Below are positions 44,224 through 53,245 of a DNA stretch of 64,000 nt, piece by piece; positions within the stretch are counted from its first letter, which is position 1, and the number at the start of each line of letters is the position of its first letter. The position numbers were made by a program, and so were the translations under genes. The stretch comes from Marinimicrobium sp. C6131 (lineage in GTDB: Bacteria > Pseudomonadota > Gammaproteobacteria > Pseudomonadales > Cellvibrionaceae). The stretch covers positions 2,170,001-2,234,000 of the forward strand of contig NZ_CP110629.1 in assembly GCF_026153455.1 (NCBI RefSeq), read 5' to 3'. A model generated the notes under the pieces. It worked only from the letters and a program-made list of their open reading frames with translations, made no database searches and was not told where the DNA came from.

Positions 44224-45312
44224 ATGAACAGCAAAATGGAAACAAGAGCGTTTATCTGGCTATTGTTGCTGGTCTCGGTGGGTTTTCTGTGGGTGCTCAA
44301 GCCCTTCTTTGGCCCCATCTTCTGGGCCTGTGCCGTCGCCATCATCTTCTATCCCGTACAACAGCGACTGCTCAACAAATTCAACCAGCGCGAAAACATC
44401 ACCGCCCTCATCACCCTGCTGCTCTGCCTGGTCATCGTCATCCTGCCGGTGATCTTCATCATCACCTCCGTGGTCGCCGAGGGCGTCAGCATCTACCAGA
44501 AGCTGGATGAGGGTGACATCGATATCGAACAATACATCGACCGGGTCCAGGAAAGCTTCCCGGTCATCCAGTCCGTGCTCGACCGCTTCAACATCAGTAT
44601 TGATGAACTGCAGAGCCACGCAACCGACGCGGCCATGGCCACGGGCAAATTCCTCGCGCAACACACCCTCGATATCGGGCAGAATGCCTTCCGCTTCGTG
44701 CTCAACATCTGCCTGATGGTGTATCTCACCTTCTTCATGCTGCGCGACGGCTCGCGGCTGCTCGAGCTGCTGATCAAAGCCCTGCCCATTGGCGATGAGC
44801 GCGAACGGCTGCTGTTCAACAAGTTCGCGGAAGTGACCCGGGCCACGGTGAAAGGCAATATCGTGGTGGCCGCAGTTCAGGGGGCCCTCGGGGGCATCAT
44901 CTTCTGGCTGCTGGGCATTCCCGCCCCCATGCTCTGGGGCGTGGTCATGGCCTTTGCCTCCCTGATTCCCGCCGTGGGCGCTGCCATCATCTGGGCGCCG
45001 GTCGCCATCTACCTGCTCGCCACCGGCGATTACACCCAGGGGCTGATTCTCATCGCCTTCGGGGCCGGCGTGATTGGTCTGGTGGATAACATTCTTCGCC
45101 CCATCCTGGTGGGCCGGGACACCAAGCTGCCCGACTACGTCGTGCTGCTCTCCACCCTCGGGGGTATCGCCCTGTTCGGGATCAACGGTTTCGTCATGGG
45201 GCCCCTGGTAGCGGCCCTGTTTGTGGCCTTCTGGGGTATTTTCGTGCGCGAATTCAACTCCGAGAACACCCTGACCGGCGCCGACCGGGACTCGCTCGAG
45301 CACCAGAGCTAA
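44224..45312 (+). CDS. AI-2E-family transporter (YdiK-like)
   Basis: A 362-residue inner-membrane protein with about seven to eight hydrophobic helices, starting FIWLLLLVSVGFLWVLKPFF. A soluble segment follows (about 85-150), then the conserved block GNIVVAAVQGALGGIIFWLL and VDNILRPILVGRDTKLPDYV. Family members are annotated as AI-2 exporters or permeases, and most have no proven substrate. GGGA lies before the ATG. It probably once directly followed the rpoD terminator region before the insertion. Confidence 0.9.
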   Translation: MNSKMETRAFIWLLLLVSVGFLWVLKPFFGPIFWACAVAIIFYPVQQRLLNKFNQRENITALITLLLCLVIVILPVIFIITSVVAEGVSIYQKLDEGDIDIEQYIDRVQESFPVIQSVLDRFNISIDELQSHATDAAMATGKFLAQHTLDIGQNAFRFVLNICLMVYLTFFMLRDGSRLLELLIKALPIGDERERLLFNKFAEVTRATVKGNIVVAAVQGALGGIIFWLLGIPAPMLWGVVMAFASLIPAVGAAIIWAPVAIYLLATGDYTQGLILIAFGAGVIGLVDNILRPILVGRDTKLPDYVVLLSTLGGIALFGINGFVMGPLVAALFVAFWGIFVREFNSENTLTGADRDSLEHQS

Positions 45313-45401
45313 GCCAACTCGCTGTGGTACACTCCCCCGCTTTCTGACCGGGCGCACTCCTTGAGAAATGCGCCCTTCACGCCTGCCAGACCGGATCGAT
45401 T

Positions 45402-46319
45402 ATGTGGTTTAAAAATCTACGCCTGTTTCAACTGACCGAACCCCTGAATGACAGCGCCGAAGCGCTCTCGGACAAGCTCAGCCAAGCGCCTTTCAAGCCT
45501 TGCGGAAGCCAGGATATGAGCCGTTTCGGCTGGGTACCGCCCGCCGGCCCAGACGCCCAGGACTACGTGCACGCCAGCAACGGCTACCTGATGGTATGCC
45601 TGAAGCGGCAGGAAAAAATCCTGCCTGCAGCGGTGATCAACGAGCATCTGGAAGAAAAGCTTGCGGACATCCGCGCCGAGGAAGGCCGCCCGGTGGGCCG
45701 CAAAGAGCGCCAGACCCTGAAAGACGAAATCATCTTCGACCTGCTCCCCAAGGCGTTCAGCAAGTCCGCCCGGGACTACGCCTTCATCGCCCCCCAGGAG
45801 CGTCTGATCCTGGTCAACTGCTCCTCCAGCAACCGCGCCGAAGAGCTGCTGAGCCAGTTGCGTGAAGCCCTGGGCAGCCTCAAAGCCATTCCCCTGACCC
45901 CGCAGCAGGCACCGGCCCAGTTGATGACCCACTGGCTGCGCGGCGAAGACCTGCCCACCGACTTTGTGTTGGGTGAAGAGTGCGAATTCCAGGCGGGCAA
46001 AGACAGCCGGCTGGTGCGTTGCAAGAACGTGGACCTGAGCGCGCCGGAAGTGGCCAGCCACCTGGAAGCCGGCATGTTCGCCAGCAAACTGGCGCTGACC
46101 TGGAAAGAGGCGATCCATTTTGTGTTGGACGACCAGTTCGCGGTCAAGCGGTTGAAGTTCGAGGACAAGCTGCTGGAGCAGGCCAGCGATCGCAACCCGG
46201 AGACGGCTGCGGAAGCGTTTGATGCGGATTTTGCGGTGATGAGTATCGAGTTGACGGCGTTGGTGAAGGCGTTGATTCAGGCCTTTGGCGGGGCGGTGGA
46301 GCCGGAGTCGGTGGTTTAG
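45402..46319 (+). CDS. rdgC: Recombination-associated protein RdgC
   Basis: A 305-residue ring-forming DNA-binding protein that limits RecA action. Landmarks are the N-terminus MWFKNLRLFQLTEPLNDSAE, RFGWVPP near residue 43, and the C-terminal LKFEDKLLEQASDRNPETAA region. It is monocistronic, 89 bp after the transporter stop, and converges on the GNAT gene. Confidence 0.95.
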   Translation: MWFKNLRLFQLTEPLNDSAEALSDKLSQAPFKPCGSQDMSRFGWVPPAGPDAQDYVHASNGYLMVCLKRQEKILPAAVINEHLEEKLADIRAEEGRPVGRKERQTLKDEIIFDLLPKAFSKSARDYAFIAPQERLILVNCSSSNRAEELLSQLREALGSLKAIPLTPQQAPAQLMTHWLRGEDLPTDFVLGEECEFQAGKDSRLVRCKNVDLSAPEVASHLEAGMFASKLALTWKEAIHFVLDDQFAVKRLKFEDKLLEQASDRNPETAAEAFDADFAVMSIELTALVKALIQAFGGAVEPESVV

Positions 46320-46343
46320 GGTTGGTTTTTTGGTGGATGACCA

Positions 46344-46883
46344 CTACAACCGGCGGACGAAAATATCCACGTCGGACTGGCTGACTCTGGCCTCTCCGCC
46401 CGGCTGCCAGCCGCGTTTCTGGTAAAAGTCCTGCTGATTGTCGGTAAACAGCCACAACTCCGTTTCACCCTGCTCATGGGCGTAGCGGCAGGCTTTATCC
46501 ACCAACACACTGCCCAACCCCTCCCCTCGTAATGCCTCGGGCACATACAGATTGCTGAGCCATAACCGCTGCTCCCCGCCCGCGCTGGCCTGATAGCGGA
46601 CCAGACTGACACTACCCAGAACCTCAGTCCCTTTACGGGCAATCAGCGTCACCGGAATGGCTTCACGGGTGAGGTGGCGGTGCAACTGCTCAGCGCGGCG
46701 TTCCAGCGAGGATGTCAGACCGCGGGCCAGACAGTGCTCGTGGTGCCAGTGAGCGATGGCGTCGATAAAACCGCTGAGCCCAGCCGTGGAGGGCGTCAGC
46801 GGTTCAATCACCAAAGAGGTGGGGACCGCCACGTCAGCCAATGGCGGGAAAGCGGTCGATTGGGGTGTGGCCGTTTCGGCCAT
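46344..46883 (-). CDS. GNAT-family N-acetyltransferase
   Basis: A 179-residue acetyl-CoA-dependent acetyltransferase. Motif A is LYVPEALRGEGLGSVLVDKA, and the late motif NQQDFYQKRGWQ is typical. The first 30 residues are variable and Pro/Thr-rich. The substrate is unknown. It follows the lipA stop by 8 bp, so it is probably the last gene of the lip operon. Confidence 0.9.
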   Translation of the reverse strand: MAETATPQSTAFPPLADVAVPTSLVIEPLTPSTAGLSGFIDAIAHWHHEHCLARGLTSSLERRAEQLHRHLTREAIPVTLIARKGTEVLGSVSLVRYQASAGGEQRLWLSNLYVPEALRGEGLGSVLVDKACRYAHEQGETELWLFTDNQQDFYQKRGWQPGGEARVSQSDVDIFVRRL

Positions 46884-46891
46884 ATCGGCGC

Positions 46892-47905
46892 TTATTGTCC
46901 CGACGCCAGCAGTTCGTCAACCACGCCCACGGCTTCCCCGTGGGCCTGTTTGTCGGCATGGTAGCTGGAGCGCACCAGCGGGCCGCAGGCCGCGTGCTTG
47001 AAGCCCAGTTCATGGGCGATACGGGTGTATTCGGCGAACTCGTCCGGATGGACAAAACGATCCACCGGCAGGTGATCCCGGGACGGCTGTAGATACTGGC
47101 CGATGGTCAGCATATCGATATCGTGCTCGCGCATATCCTTGAGCACCTCGATGATCTCCTCTTTGGTTTCCCCCAGGCCGACCATCAAACCGGATTTGGT
47201 GAGTACATCCGGGCGACGCTTCTTGTACTCCTGGAGCAGCTTCAGGGACCACTTGTAGTTGGCCCCGGGGCGCGCCTGGCGATACAGCCGGGGCACCGTT
47301 TCCAGATTGTGGTTGAACACATCCGGCGCTTCCTGCTCGAGAATATCCAGGGCAATGTCCATCCGGCCCCGGAAATCCGGGGTAAGAATTTCCACCTGCA
47401 GATTCGGGCTGTGCACGCGGGACTCGCGGATGCAGTCGGCAAAGTGCTGGGCACCGCCATCGCGCAGGTCATCCCGGTCCACCGAGGTGATCACCACGTA
47501 CTTCAGGCGCATCTCGGCAATGGCCTTGGCCAGGTGCGCGGGCTCCTCTTCATCCAGCGGGTTGGGCTTGCCGTGGCCCACATCGCAGAAAGGACAGCGG
47601 CGGGTGCAGATCTCGCCCATGATCATGAAGGTGGCGGTGCCGCCACTGAAACACTCGCCCAGGTTGGGGCAGTTGGCCTCTTCACACACCGAGGAGAGGT
47701 TGTTCTTGCGCAGGATCTGCTTGATCCGATCCACTTCCGGCGAAGCGGGTACCCGCACCCGAATCCAGTCCGGCTTGCGCTGCACCTCATCGGAGGCAAT
47801 CACTTTCACCGGAATGCGCTCGACCTTGTCCGCATCGCGCAGCTTTTCACCCTGACGCAGGCGACGGGTGCGTTTGACGGGCTGTATTTCGGGGGTATCG
47901 GTCAT
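46892..47905 (-). CDS. lipA: Lipoyl synthase (radical SAM)
   Basis: Inserts two sulphurs into protein-bound octanoate to make lipoate. It is 337 residues. The auxiliary cluster cysteines are in CEEANCPNLGEC and the radical-SAM cysteines in CTRRCPFC, with a C-terminal RSSYHAD. The start at 47905 (MTDTPEIQPVKRTRR) has GAGAG upstream. An open extension to 48025 overlaps lipB and is not used. It follows lipB by 92 bp. Confidence 0.97.
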   Translation of the reverse strand: MTDTPEIQPVKRTRRLRQGEKLRDADKVERIPVKVIASDEVQRKPDWIRVRVPASPEVDRIKQILRKNNLSSVCEEANCPNLGECFSGGTATFMIMGEICTRRCPFCDVGHGKPNPLDEEEPAHLAKAIAEMRLKYVVITSVDRDDLRDGGAQHFADCIRESRVHSPNLQVEILTPDFRGRMDIALDILEQEAPDVFNHNLETVPRLYRQARPGANYKWSLKLLQEYKKRRPDVLTKSGLMVGLGETKEEIIEVLKDMREHDIDMLTIGQYLQPSRDHLPVDRFVHPDEFAEYTRIAHELGFKHAACGPLVRSSYHADKQAHGEAVGVVDELLASGQ

Positions 47906-47997
47906 GAAACTCTCTCGTCTCTCTATCTCTCGGCTCCGGGTAGAGCCGAGCGGCAAGTGCCTGAATGCTGTACGTACGGCCTTGTGGGCCTCCGCGA

Positions 47998-48663
47998 TCA
48001 GCGCGGTGGGCCGGGCATTGTACACGAATAGCCTATTTTCTGTACAAAGTGCTCGACCAGGCGATCCTTGACCTCCGCCATATCCGGCGCCGTGGTCAAT
48101 TGATCCGCCAATTGGGTCATCTGCAGCCCCTGATAGCCGCAGGGATTGATGCGCCGAAACGGCTCCAGATCCATGGCCACGTTCAGGGCCAGGCCGTGAA
48201 AACTGCAGCCCCGGCGCACCCGCAATCCCAGAGACGCCACCTTGTCACCGGCGATATACACCCCCGGCGCATCGGGCCGGGGGTAGGCTTCAACGCCGTA
48301 ACTGGCCAGCAGGCCCACCAGGGTCTCTTCCAGCGCGGTGACCAGGTCCCGCACCCCCATGCCCAGGCGGCGCAAGTCCAGCAGCGGGTAGGCCACCAGC
48401 TGGCCGGGGCCGTGGTAGGTCACCTGCCCGCCCCGGTCGGTCTGTACCACGGGAATATCCCCCGGCAGCAGCAGGTGCTCGGGCTTGCCCGCCTGTCCCT
48501 GGGTGAATACCGGGGGGTGTTCCACCAGCCAGAGCTGATCCTGGGTTTCCGCATCGCGCTCGTCGGTGAAAGCGCGCATGGCCTGCCAGACGGCGTCGTA
48601 GGGCCGACGACCGAGGTCGCTGACCTGCAGCGTCAGGGAATGCGGCGCGACAGCGGGCTTCAC
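47998..48663 (-). CDS. lipB: Octanoyl-[ACP]:protein N-octanoyltransferase
   Basis: Moves octanoate from acyl-carrier protein to lipoyl domains, the step before LipA. It is 221 residues with the motif RGGQVTYHGPGQLVAYPLLD (around 75-95), the catalytic Lys in GDKVASLG and the Cys in RRGCSFHGLALN. It begins 4 bp after the ybeD stop. Confidence 0.96.
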   Translation of the reverse strand: MKPAVAPHSLTLQVSDLGRRPYDAVWQAMRAFTDERDAETQDQLWLVEHPPVFTQGQAGKPEHLLLPGDIPVVQTDRGGQVTYHGPGQLVAYPLLDLRRLGMGVRDLVTALEETLVGLLASYGVEAYPRPDAPGVYIAGDKVASLGLRVRRGCSFHGLALNVAMDLEPFRRINPCGYQGLQMTQLADQLTTAPDMAEVKDRLVEHFVQKIGYSCTMPGPPR

Positions 48664-48667
48664 CGGC

Positions 48668-48946
48668 TCAAAGCACCATTTTGGTCACGGAGCTGGCCAC
48701 CAGCTCCTGGTGAATGGTCTTCAACTGCTGCTCACCGGTGGCGGTAATCCAGACCGTCAGAGACTGGTAGGTACCATTGCGGCTGTCCTTGATCTTGATG
48801 CGCGTCTGGTCAAAACCCGGGGCGTGGCGCTCCATCACCTCGATAACCAGCTCGTGCAGCTCGCTACCCGCATCACCGAGTACCTTGATGGGGTAATCCT
48901 CGCAGGGGAACTCGATTTTGGGGGCGTCAGGGTTGGAAGCGGACAT
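48668..48946 (-). CDS. ybeD: DUF493/YbeD-family protein
   Basis: A 92-residue ACT-like regulatory domain protein (IEFPCEDYPIKVLGDAGSEL; YQSLTVWITATGEQQLKTIH). It is widely found between dacA and lipB. A role tied to lipoate has been suggested but not shown. Confidence 0.92.
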   Translation of the reverse strand: MSASNPDAPKIEFPCEDYPIKVLGDAGSELHELVIEVMERHAPGFDQTRIKIKDSRNGTYQSLTVWITATGEQQLKTIHQELVASSVTKMVL

Positions 48947-49008
48947 GGGACCGGCGTGCCTCTCGAATAGCTTAAAACGCCGGCATTATAACAGGTGTGA
49001 GGGGGCTA

Positions 49009-49045
49009 TGTCCGGGCCTCCCCCAAAGGGGGCAAGGCCCGGACA
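49009..49045. other. Stable intergenic hairpin between dacA and ybeD
   Basis: TGTCCGGGCCT and AGGCCCGGACA enclose CCCCC-AAA-GGGGG, an almost continuous stem of 16 pairs. There is no T-run on either strand, so it is not a standard terminator. It could pause polymerase, attenuate, or protect the dacA mRNA end. Confidence 0.6.
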
Positions 49046-49055
49046 AGGCGGGGTA

Positions 49056-50207
49056 TTACCCGAAGATCTTGAGGAAAAACAGCTTGATCGCGTCGATCAG
49101 GCGCTGGAAGAAGCCCGCTTCCTCCACCGGCTCCAGGGCCACCAGGGGCACGTCCACCAGGCGCTCACCGTTGAGATCAATGGTCAGATTACCCAGCTCG
49201 TCGCCTGCGGCAATGGGGGCCTTGATGGTTTCATCGATATGCATCTGGGCTTCCAGGGCATCCTCTGCACCGCGGGGGATGGTCAGGCGGATGTCCTCGG
49301 CCACGCCCAGCACCACTTCCTCCTGCTGACCGTACCAGACGCGGTTACGCTGCAGTTCATCGCCCGCATCGTAGATAGACTGGGTCTGATAATAGCGGAA
49401 GCCGTAGGCCAGGAGCTTTTCGGTTTCAGCGGCCCGGGCATCTTCACTGCGAGTGCCCATCACCACGGAAATCAGGCGCATATCCCGCCGCACCGCCGAG
49501 GCCACCAGGCAGTAGCCCGCCTCTTCGGTGTGGCCGGTTTTCAGGCCGTCTACCGTCTCATCGCGGAACAGCAGGCGGTTGCGGTTGGCCTGATTGATGC
49601 CGTTGTAGGAAAAGTACTTCTCGCTGTACATGGCGTAGTGATCGGGGTGATCCTTGATCACCGCCCGGGCCAGAATGGCCATATCACGGGCGGTGGTAAG
49701 GTGCCCCTCGGCGGGCCAGCCGGTGGAGTTTTCGAAATGTGTGTTGGTCATGCCCAGCTTGGCGGCGGTCTGGTTCATGATGTCCACAAACCCTTCTTCG
49801 CTGCCTGCCACATGCTCTGCCAGGGCAATGCTGGCGTCGTTACCGGACTGGATGATGACGCCGCGCTTGAGGTCCTCCAGGCGCACCTGGGTACCCTCGC
49901 GAACAAACATTTTCGAGCCGCCTTTGCGCCAGGCCTTGACGCTGATGTTGACCATATCGTCTTCACTGATACGACCCTGCTCGATTTCCTCCGAGACGAT
50001 GTAGCTGGTCATCATCTTGGTCAGGCTCGCCGGCGGCAGCACCATATCCGCCTCGTGCTCCACCAGGATCGTACCGGTATCGGCATCCATCAGCAGATAG
50101 GCGCTGGCCGCGAGGCTCGGGGGAGCGGGAATAATGACCTGCTGTGCCTGCACGGCCAGAGTCAACAACATCAAGACGGTAGCGGAGAAAAGTTTTCGCA
50201 TCATCAT
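49056..50207 (-). CDS. dacA: D-alanyl-D-alanine carboxypeptidase (PBP5/6 type)
   Basis: Removes the terminal D-Ala from peptidoglycan pentapeptides in the periplasm. It is 383 residues. The signal peptide ends near VQA. Active-site motifs are S61-L-T-K64, S121-G-N and K223-T-G. The C-terminal domain ends in an amphipathic helix (FFQRLIDAIKLFFLKIFG) that anchors it to the inner membrane. It lies between rlpA and ybeD in the elongation cluster. Confidence 0.96.
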   Translation of the reverse strand: MMMRKLFSATVLMLLTLAVQAQQVIIPAPPSLAASAYLLMDADTGTILVEHEADMVLPPASLTKMMTSYIVSEEIEQGRISEDDMVNISVKAWRKGGSKMFVREGTQVRLEDLKRGVIIQSGNDASIALAEHVAGSEEGFVDIMNQTAAKLGMTNTHFENSTGWPAEGHLTTARDMAILARAVIKDHPDHYAMYSEKYFSYNGINQANRNRLLFRDETVDGLKTGHTEEAGYCLVASAVRRDMRLISVVMGTRSEDARAAETEKLLAYGFRYYQTQSIYDAGDELQRNRVWYGQQEEVVLGVAEDIRLTIPRGAEDALEAQMHIDETIKAPIAAGDELGNLTIDLNGERLVDVPLVALEPVEEAGFFQRLIDAIKLFFLKIFG

Positions 50208-50273
50208 GTAAAACCGTTTTTTAAAAGAAAAGATCCTTATCGCACAGACTCACTTTGCGCTGGAATTCTAGCA

Positions 50274-51086
50274 CTATTCCCGCACGATATGGGTTTGCTC
50301 AATCGCATTTCTGCGCAGCTGCTCACGCAACTGCACAACTTCTTCGTTACTGCTCAGAGGCCCGATTCGTACCCGGTGCAACACCGGTTGTTCATCGGCA
50401 CTGTGCACCTCCACCGGGAAGTCCGTCAGGGCACTGACCCGCGTCTGCTGGGATTTGGCCGCATCCAGTGAGCCAAAAGCGCCCACCTGCAAAAACGTTT
50501 TTTGGCTGGTCTCCCCGCTATCGGAAGACGTGTCCGCTTCGGCCCGCAGAGGCGCCGGAGGCTGATTACCGGGTACGATGATTTCCACTTCCACCTGCGC
50601 GGTTCCCTGGCCGGCAAACCCCAGCCGCTGAGCGGCGGCGTAGCTCAAATCGATGATGCGGTTGCCGTGAAAAGGACCGCGATCATTGACCCGAACCACC
50701 ACTTGACGATTGTTGGCCAGGTTGGTGACCCGCACATAACTCGGAATCGGCAGCGTCTTGTGCGCGGCGGTCATGCCGTACATGTCGTAGGTTTCGCCGT
50801 TGGAGGTTTTGCGTCCGTGAAACTTCTGACCGTACCAGGAGGCGATGCCCTGCTCCTTATAGCCGGTCTCATCGTCCATCAGGTAATAGGTTTTGCCCAA
50901 CACCGTATAGGGATTCTTGTTGCCCGCCAGGGTGCGCACCTCCGCCCGCGGCGTGGCATCCGGCACGTGGGAGAGATCCACCGGCTTGTCCGGCCCACGA
51001 TCCTGTTCTTCAACGGGCCCCAGGGGAGCACAGGCAACCATGAGAGCCAACAGCCCCAGTGCCAGGGCGGCGCGAACCAGTGTCAT
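50274..51086 (-). CDS. rlpA: RlpA septal ring lytic transglycosylase lipoprotein
   Basis: Outer-membrane lipoprotein (lipobox LMVAC, Cys19) that cleaves denuded glycan strands. It is 270 residues: a double-psi beta-barrel domain (about 80-175, GIASWYGQKFHGRKTSNGE, with catalytic Asp in VVRVNDRGPF), a short linker and a C-terminal SPOR domain (about 195-270) that binds denuded glycan. The ATG overlaps the mltB stop by 4 bp. Confidence 0.95.
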   Translation of the reverse strand: MTLVRAALALGLLALMVACAPLGPVEEQDRGPDKPVDLSHVPDATPRAEVRTLAGNKNPYTVLGKTYYLMDDETGYKEQGIASWYGQKFHGRKTSNGETYDMYGMTAAHKTLPIPSYVRVTNLANNRQVVVRVNDRGPFHGNRIIDLSYAAAQRLGFAGQGTAQVEVEIIVPGNQPPAPLRAEADTSSDSGETSQKTFLQVGAFGSLDAAKSQQTRVSALTDFPVEVHSADEQPVLHRVRIGPLSSNEEVVQLREQLRRNAIEQTHIVRE

Positions 51087-52084
51087 TGTTCGGTCTCCAT
51101 CGCGGTTTTTATCTCTTTACTCAGCTGTTCTACTGCCAGGGCGTATAGATGGCTGCGGTTGTAGCGGGTGATCACATAAAAATTGTGAAACGCCAGCCAG
51201 AACTCCTCGCCAAAATCGCCCGCCAGCGCCAGCGCATTGGCGGGCAGCTCGGCCGGCAACGGAAAAATCGGTGTCAGGCCGCGCTCGGCCCAGTCCGCCA
51301 CGGTCAGCTCCGGCGGGTGAATGCGGTTCCAGTCCGAGGCATCGCCCCGCGCCAGATCGTCCGAGGCCCGGGCCCGCAACGCTACCGGCGCTCCGCGCTG
51401 CCAGCCGTGCTCGGCAAAATAGTTGGCCACACTGCCGATGGCATCGGTGGGGTTATTCCAGATATCGGCAAAGCCGTCCCCGTCGAAATCGATCGCGTAA
51501 TGCCGGTAGCTCGAGGGCATGAACTGGCCGTAACCCATGGCTCCGGCATAGGACCCCTTAAAGTCCAAAGGGTTCTGTTCCTGTTCCCGCATCAGAATAA
51601 AATACTGGGCCAGCTCCTTGCGAAAAAAGGGCGCGCGCGGGGGATAATCAAAGGCCAGGGTGCTCAGAGCGTCGATCACCCGATGCGAGCCGGTGGTCCG
51701 ACCGTAATTGGTCTCCACCCCGATAATCGCCAGTACGATTTCCGGCGGTACCCCCAGTTCCCGCTCGGCTCGCGCCAATGCGTCGCGGTGCTCCCGCCAG
51801 AAGGCGATGCCCCGGGTCACGCGCAGCGGTTGAAGGAAGATGGGTCGGTACTCGGCCCAGGTGCGGGTGCGCTCCGCCGGCCGCGCGATGGCCTCCAGAA
51901 TGGTGTCCTGCCGTTTCGCCTCGCCCAACCACCGCTCCAGCCGGGACGCCTCAAAGCCGTGCTCCCGGGACAGCTCGCTCACAAAGGCGCGCGCCTCCGG
52001 GTGCTGTCGATAATCGGCGGTACTGCCAACGCTGGCCAGTGCACCGACCAACGCGATTCCCCACTGTCGCCACTGACTGATCAC
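51083..52084 (-). CDS. mltB: Membrane-bound lytic murein transglycosylase B
   Basis: Cleaves the MurNAc-GlcNAc bond with formation of 1,6-anhydroMurNAc, feeding the recycling route that ends in AmgK-MurU. It is 333 residues. The catalytic Glu124 is in IIGVETNYG, and GAMGYGQFMPSSYRHYAIDF is the family signature. The N-terminus looks like a plain signal peptide (IALVGALASVGSTA) rather than a lipobox, so the protein may be soluble in the periplasm. It lies 9 bp after rodA. Confidence 0.94.
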   Translation of the reverse strand: MISQWRQWGIALVGALASVGSTADYRQHPEARAFVSELSREHGFEASRLERWLGEAKRQDTILEAIARPAERTRTWAEYRPIFLQPLRVTRGIAFWREHRDALARAERELGVPPEIVLAIIGVETNYGRTTGSHRVIDALSTLAFDYPPRAPFFRKELAQYFILMREQEQNPLDFKGSYAGAMGYGQFMPSSYRHYAIDFDGDGFADIWNNPTDAIGSVANYFAEHGWQRGAPVALRARASDDLARGDASDWNRIHPPELTVADWAERGLTPIFPLPAELPANALALAGDFGEEFWLAFHNFYVITRYNRSHLYALAVEQLSKEIKTAMETEQ

Positions 52085-52093
52085 GGTTGCTGT

Positions 52094-53245
52094 TTACTCC
52101 TGACGGGTAACACGTCGACGCTCGGTGGCAATCGACATGAGAATGCCGAAGCCGGCCATCAGGGTGACAATGGCCGTCCCCCCTTGGCTGACCAGGGGCA
52201 AGGGGACGCCGACCACAGGCAAGAGGCCGGACACCATGCCCACGTTCACGAACATATACACAAAAAAGGTAAAAGTGATACTCGCCGCCAGCAGCCGGCT
52301 GAAGCTGTCCTGGGCGCGCAGGGCGATCAGCAGGCCCCGGGCAATAATCAGCACATACAGCCCGAGCAGCAACAGCACCCCCATCAACCCGAACTCTTCA
52401 CCCAACACGGCGATAATGAAATCGGTATGCCCTTCGGGCAGAAAGTCGAGCTGGGACTGGGTACCCTGAAGCCACCCTTTCCCGGAATAGCCCCCCGAGC
52501 CGATGGCGGTTTTGGACTGGATGATGTTCCACCCGGCCCCCAGGCTGTCCTGCTCCGGGTTGAACAGCGTCAGCACGCGTTGGCGCTGATACTCGTGCAT
52601 ACCGAACTTCCACAGCGGCCAGATACTTGCGAGCACCGCGACAAAGGCGGTGACGATATAGCGCCAGGACAGTCCCGCGAAAAACAGCACCACCAGGCCC
52701 GACGAAGCCACCAACAGCGAGGTGCCCAGGTCCGGCTGGCGGACAATCAGCAGCGCCGGCACTGCGACCAGAATCAGGGTCAGCAGAACATGCTTCAAGC
52801 GCGGCGGCAGCAGCCGCTGCCCCAGGTAGGCCGACACCATGATGGGGGTCGCCAGTTTCATGACCTCCGAGGGCTGAAAGCGGAATCCGCCAATGCCGAG
52901 CCAGCGCTGCGCCCCCATGGCGCCGATACCCAGCACCAACACCAGTACCAGCAGCAGGACACCGCCGCCGTACATCCAGGGCGCCAGGCGACGCAACAGA
53001 TGGGGGGGCACCTGAGCGGTGACGAACATGGCGACAAGGGCCACCAGAAAATAGGCACCCTGGCGCTGAATGCCAGACATTGACTGGCCGTTGGCGCTGT
53101 AAAGTACCACCAGACCGTAGGCCGCTACGGCCAACAGCAGCAATAAGAGCGTAAAGTCCAGGTGCAGTCGCTGCTGCAGCCGATCCCGGCGGCGCAACCC
53201 CTGGCCCGCCTCGGGCAGGCGGCGTAGAAAATCCTGATGACTCAT
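52094..53245 (-). CDS. rodA: Peptidoglycan glycosyltransferase RodA
   Basis: SEDS-family polymerase of the cell-elongation machine, 383 residues with about ten membrane helices. Family segments such as LIVRQPDLGTSLLVASSGLV and DFIIAVLGEEFGLMG are visible, and the catalytic Asp is expected in the periplasmic loop near the latter. The ATG overlaps the mrdA stop by 4 bp, its partner transpeptidase. Confidence 0.96.
   Translation of the reverse strand: MSHQDFLRRLPEAGQGLRRRDRLQQRLHLDFTLLLLLLAVAAYGLVVLYSANGQSMSGIQRQGAYFLVALVAMFVTAQVPPHLLRRLAPWMYGGGVLLLVLVLVLGIGAMGAQRWLGIGGFRFQPSEVMKLATPIMVSAYLGQRLLPPRLKHVLLTLILVAVPALLIVRQPDLGTSLLVASSGLVVLFFAGLSWRYIVTAFVAVLASIWPLWKFGMHEYQRQRVLTLFNPEQDSLGAGWNIIQSKTAIGSGGYSGKGWLQGTQSQLDFLPEGHTDFIIAVLGEEFGLMGVLLLLGLYVLIIARGLLIALRAQDSFSRLLAASITFTFFVYMFVNVGMVSGLLPVVGVPLPLVSQGGTAIVTLMAGFGILMSIATERRRVTRQE

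Noticed and set aside
47906..48025. 40-codon upstream extension of lipA
   Set aside because: It overlaps the lipB 3' end and lacks similarity. The ATG at 47905 gives the family N-terminus.
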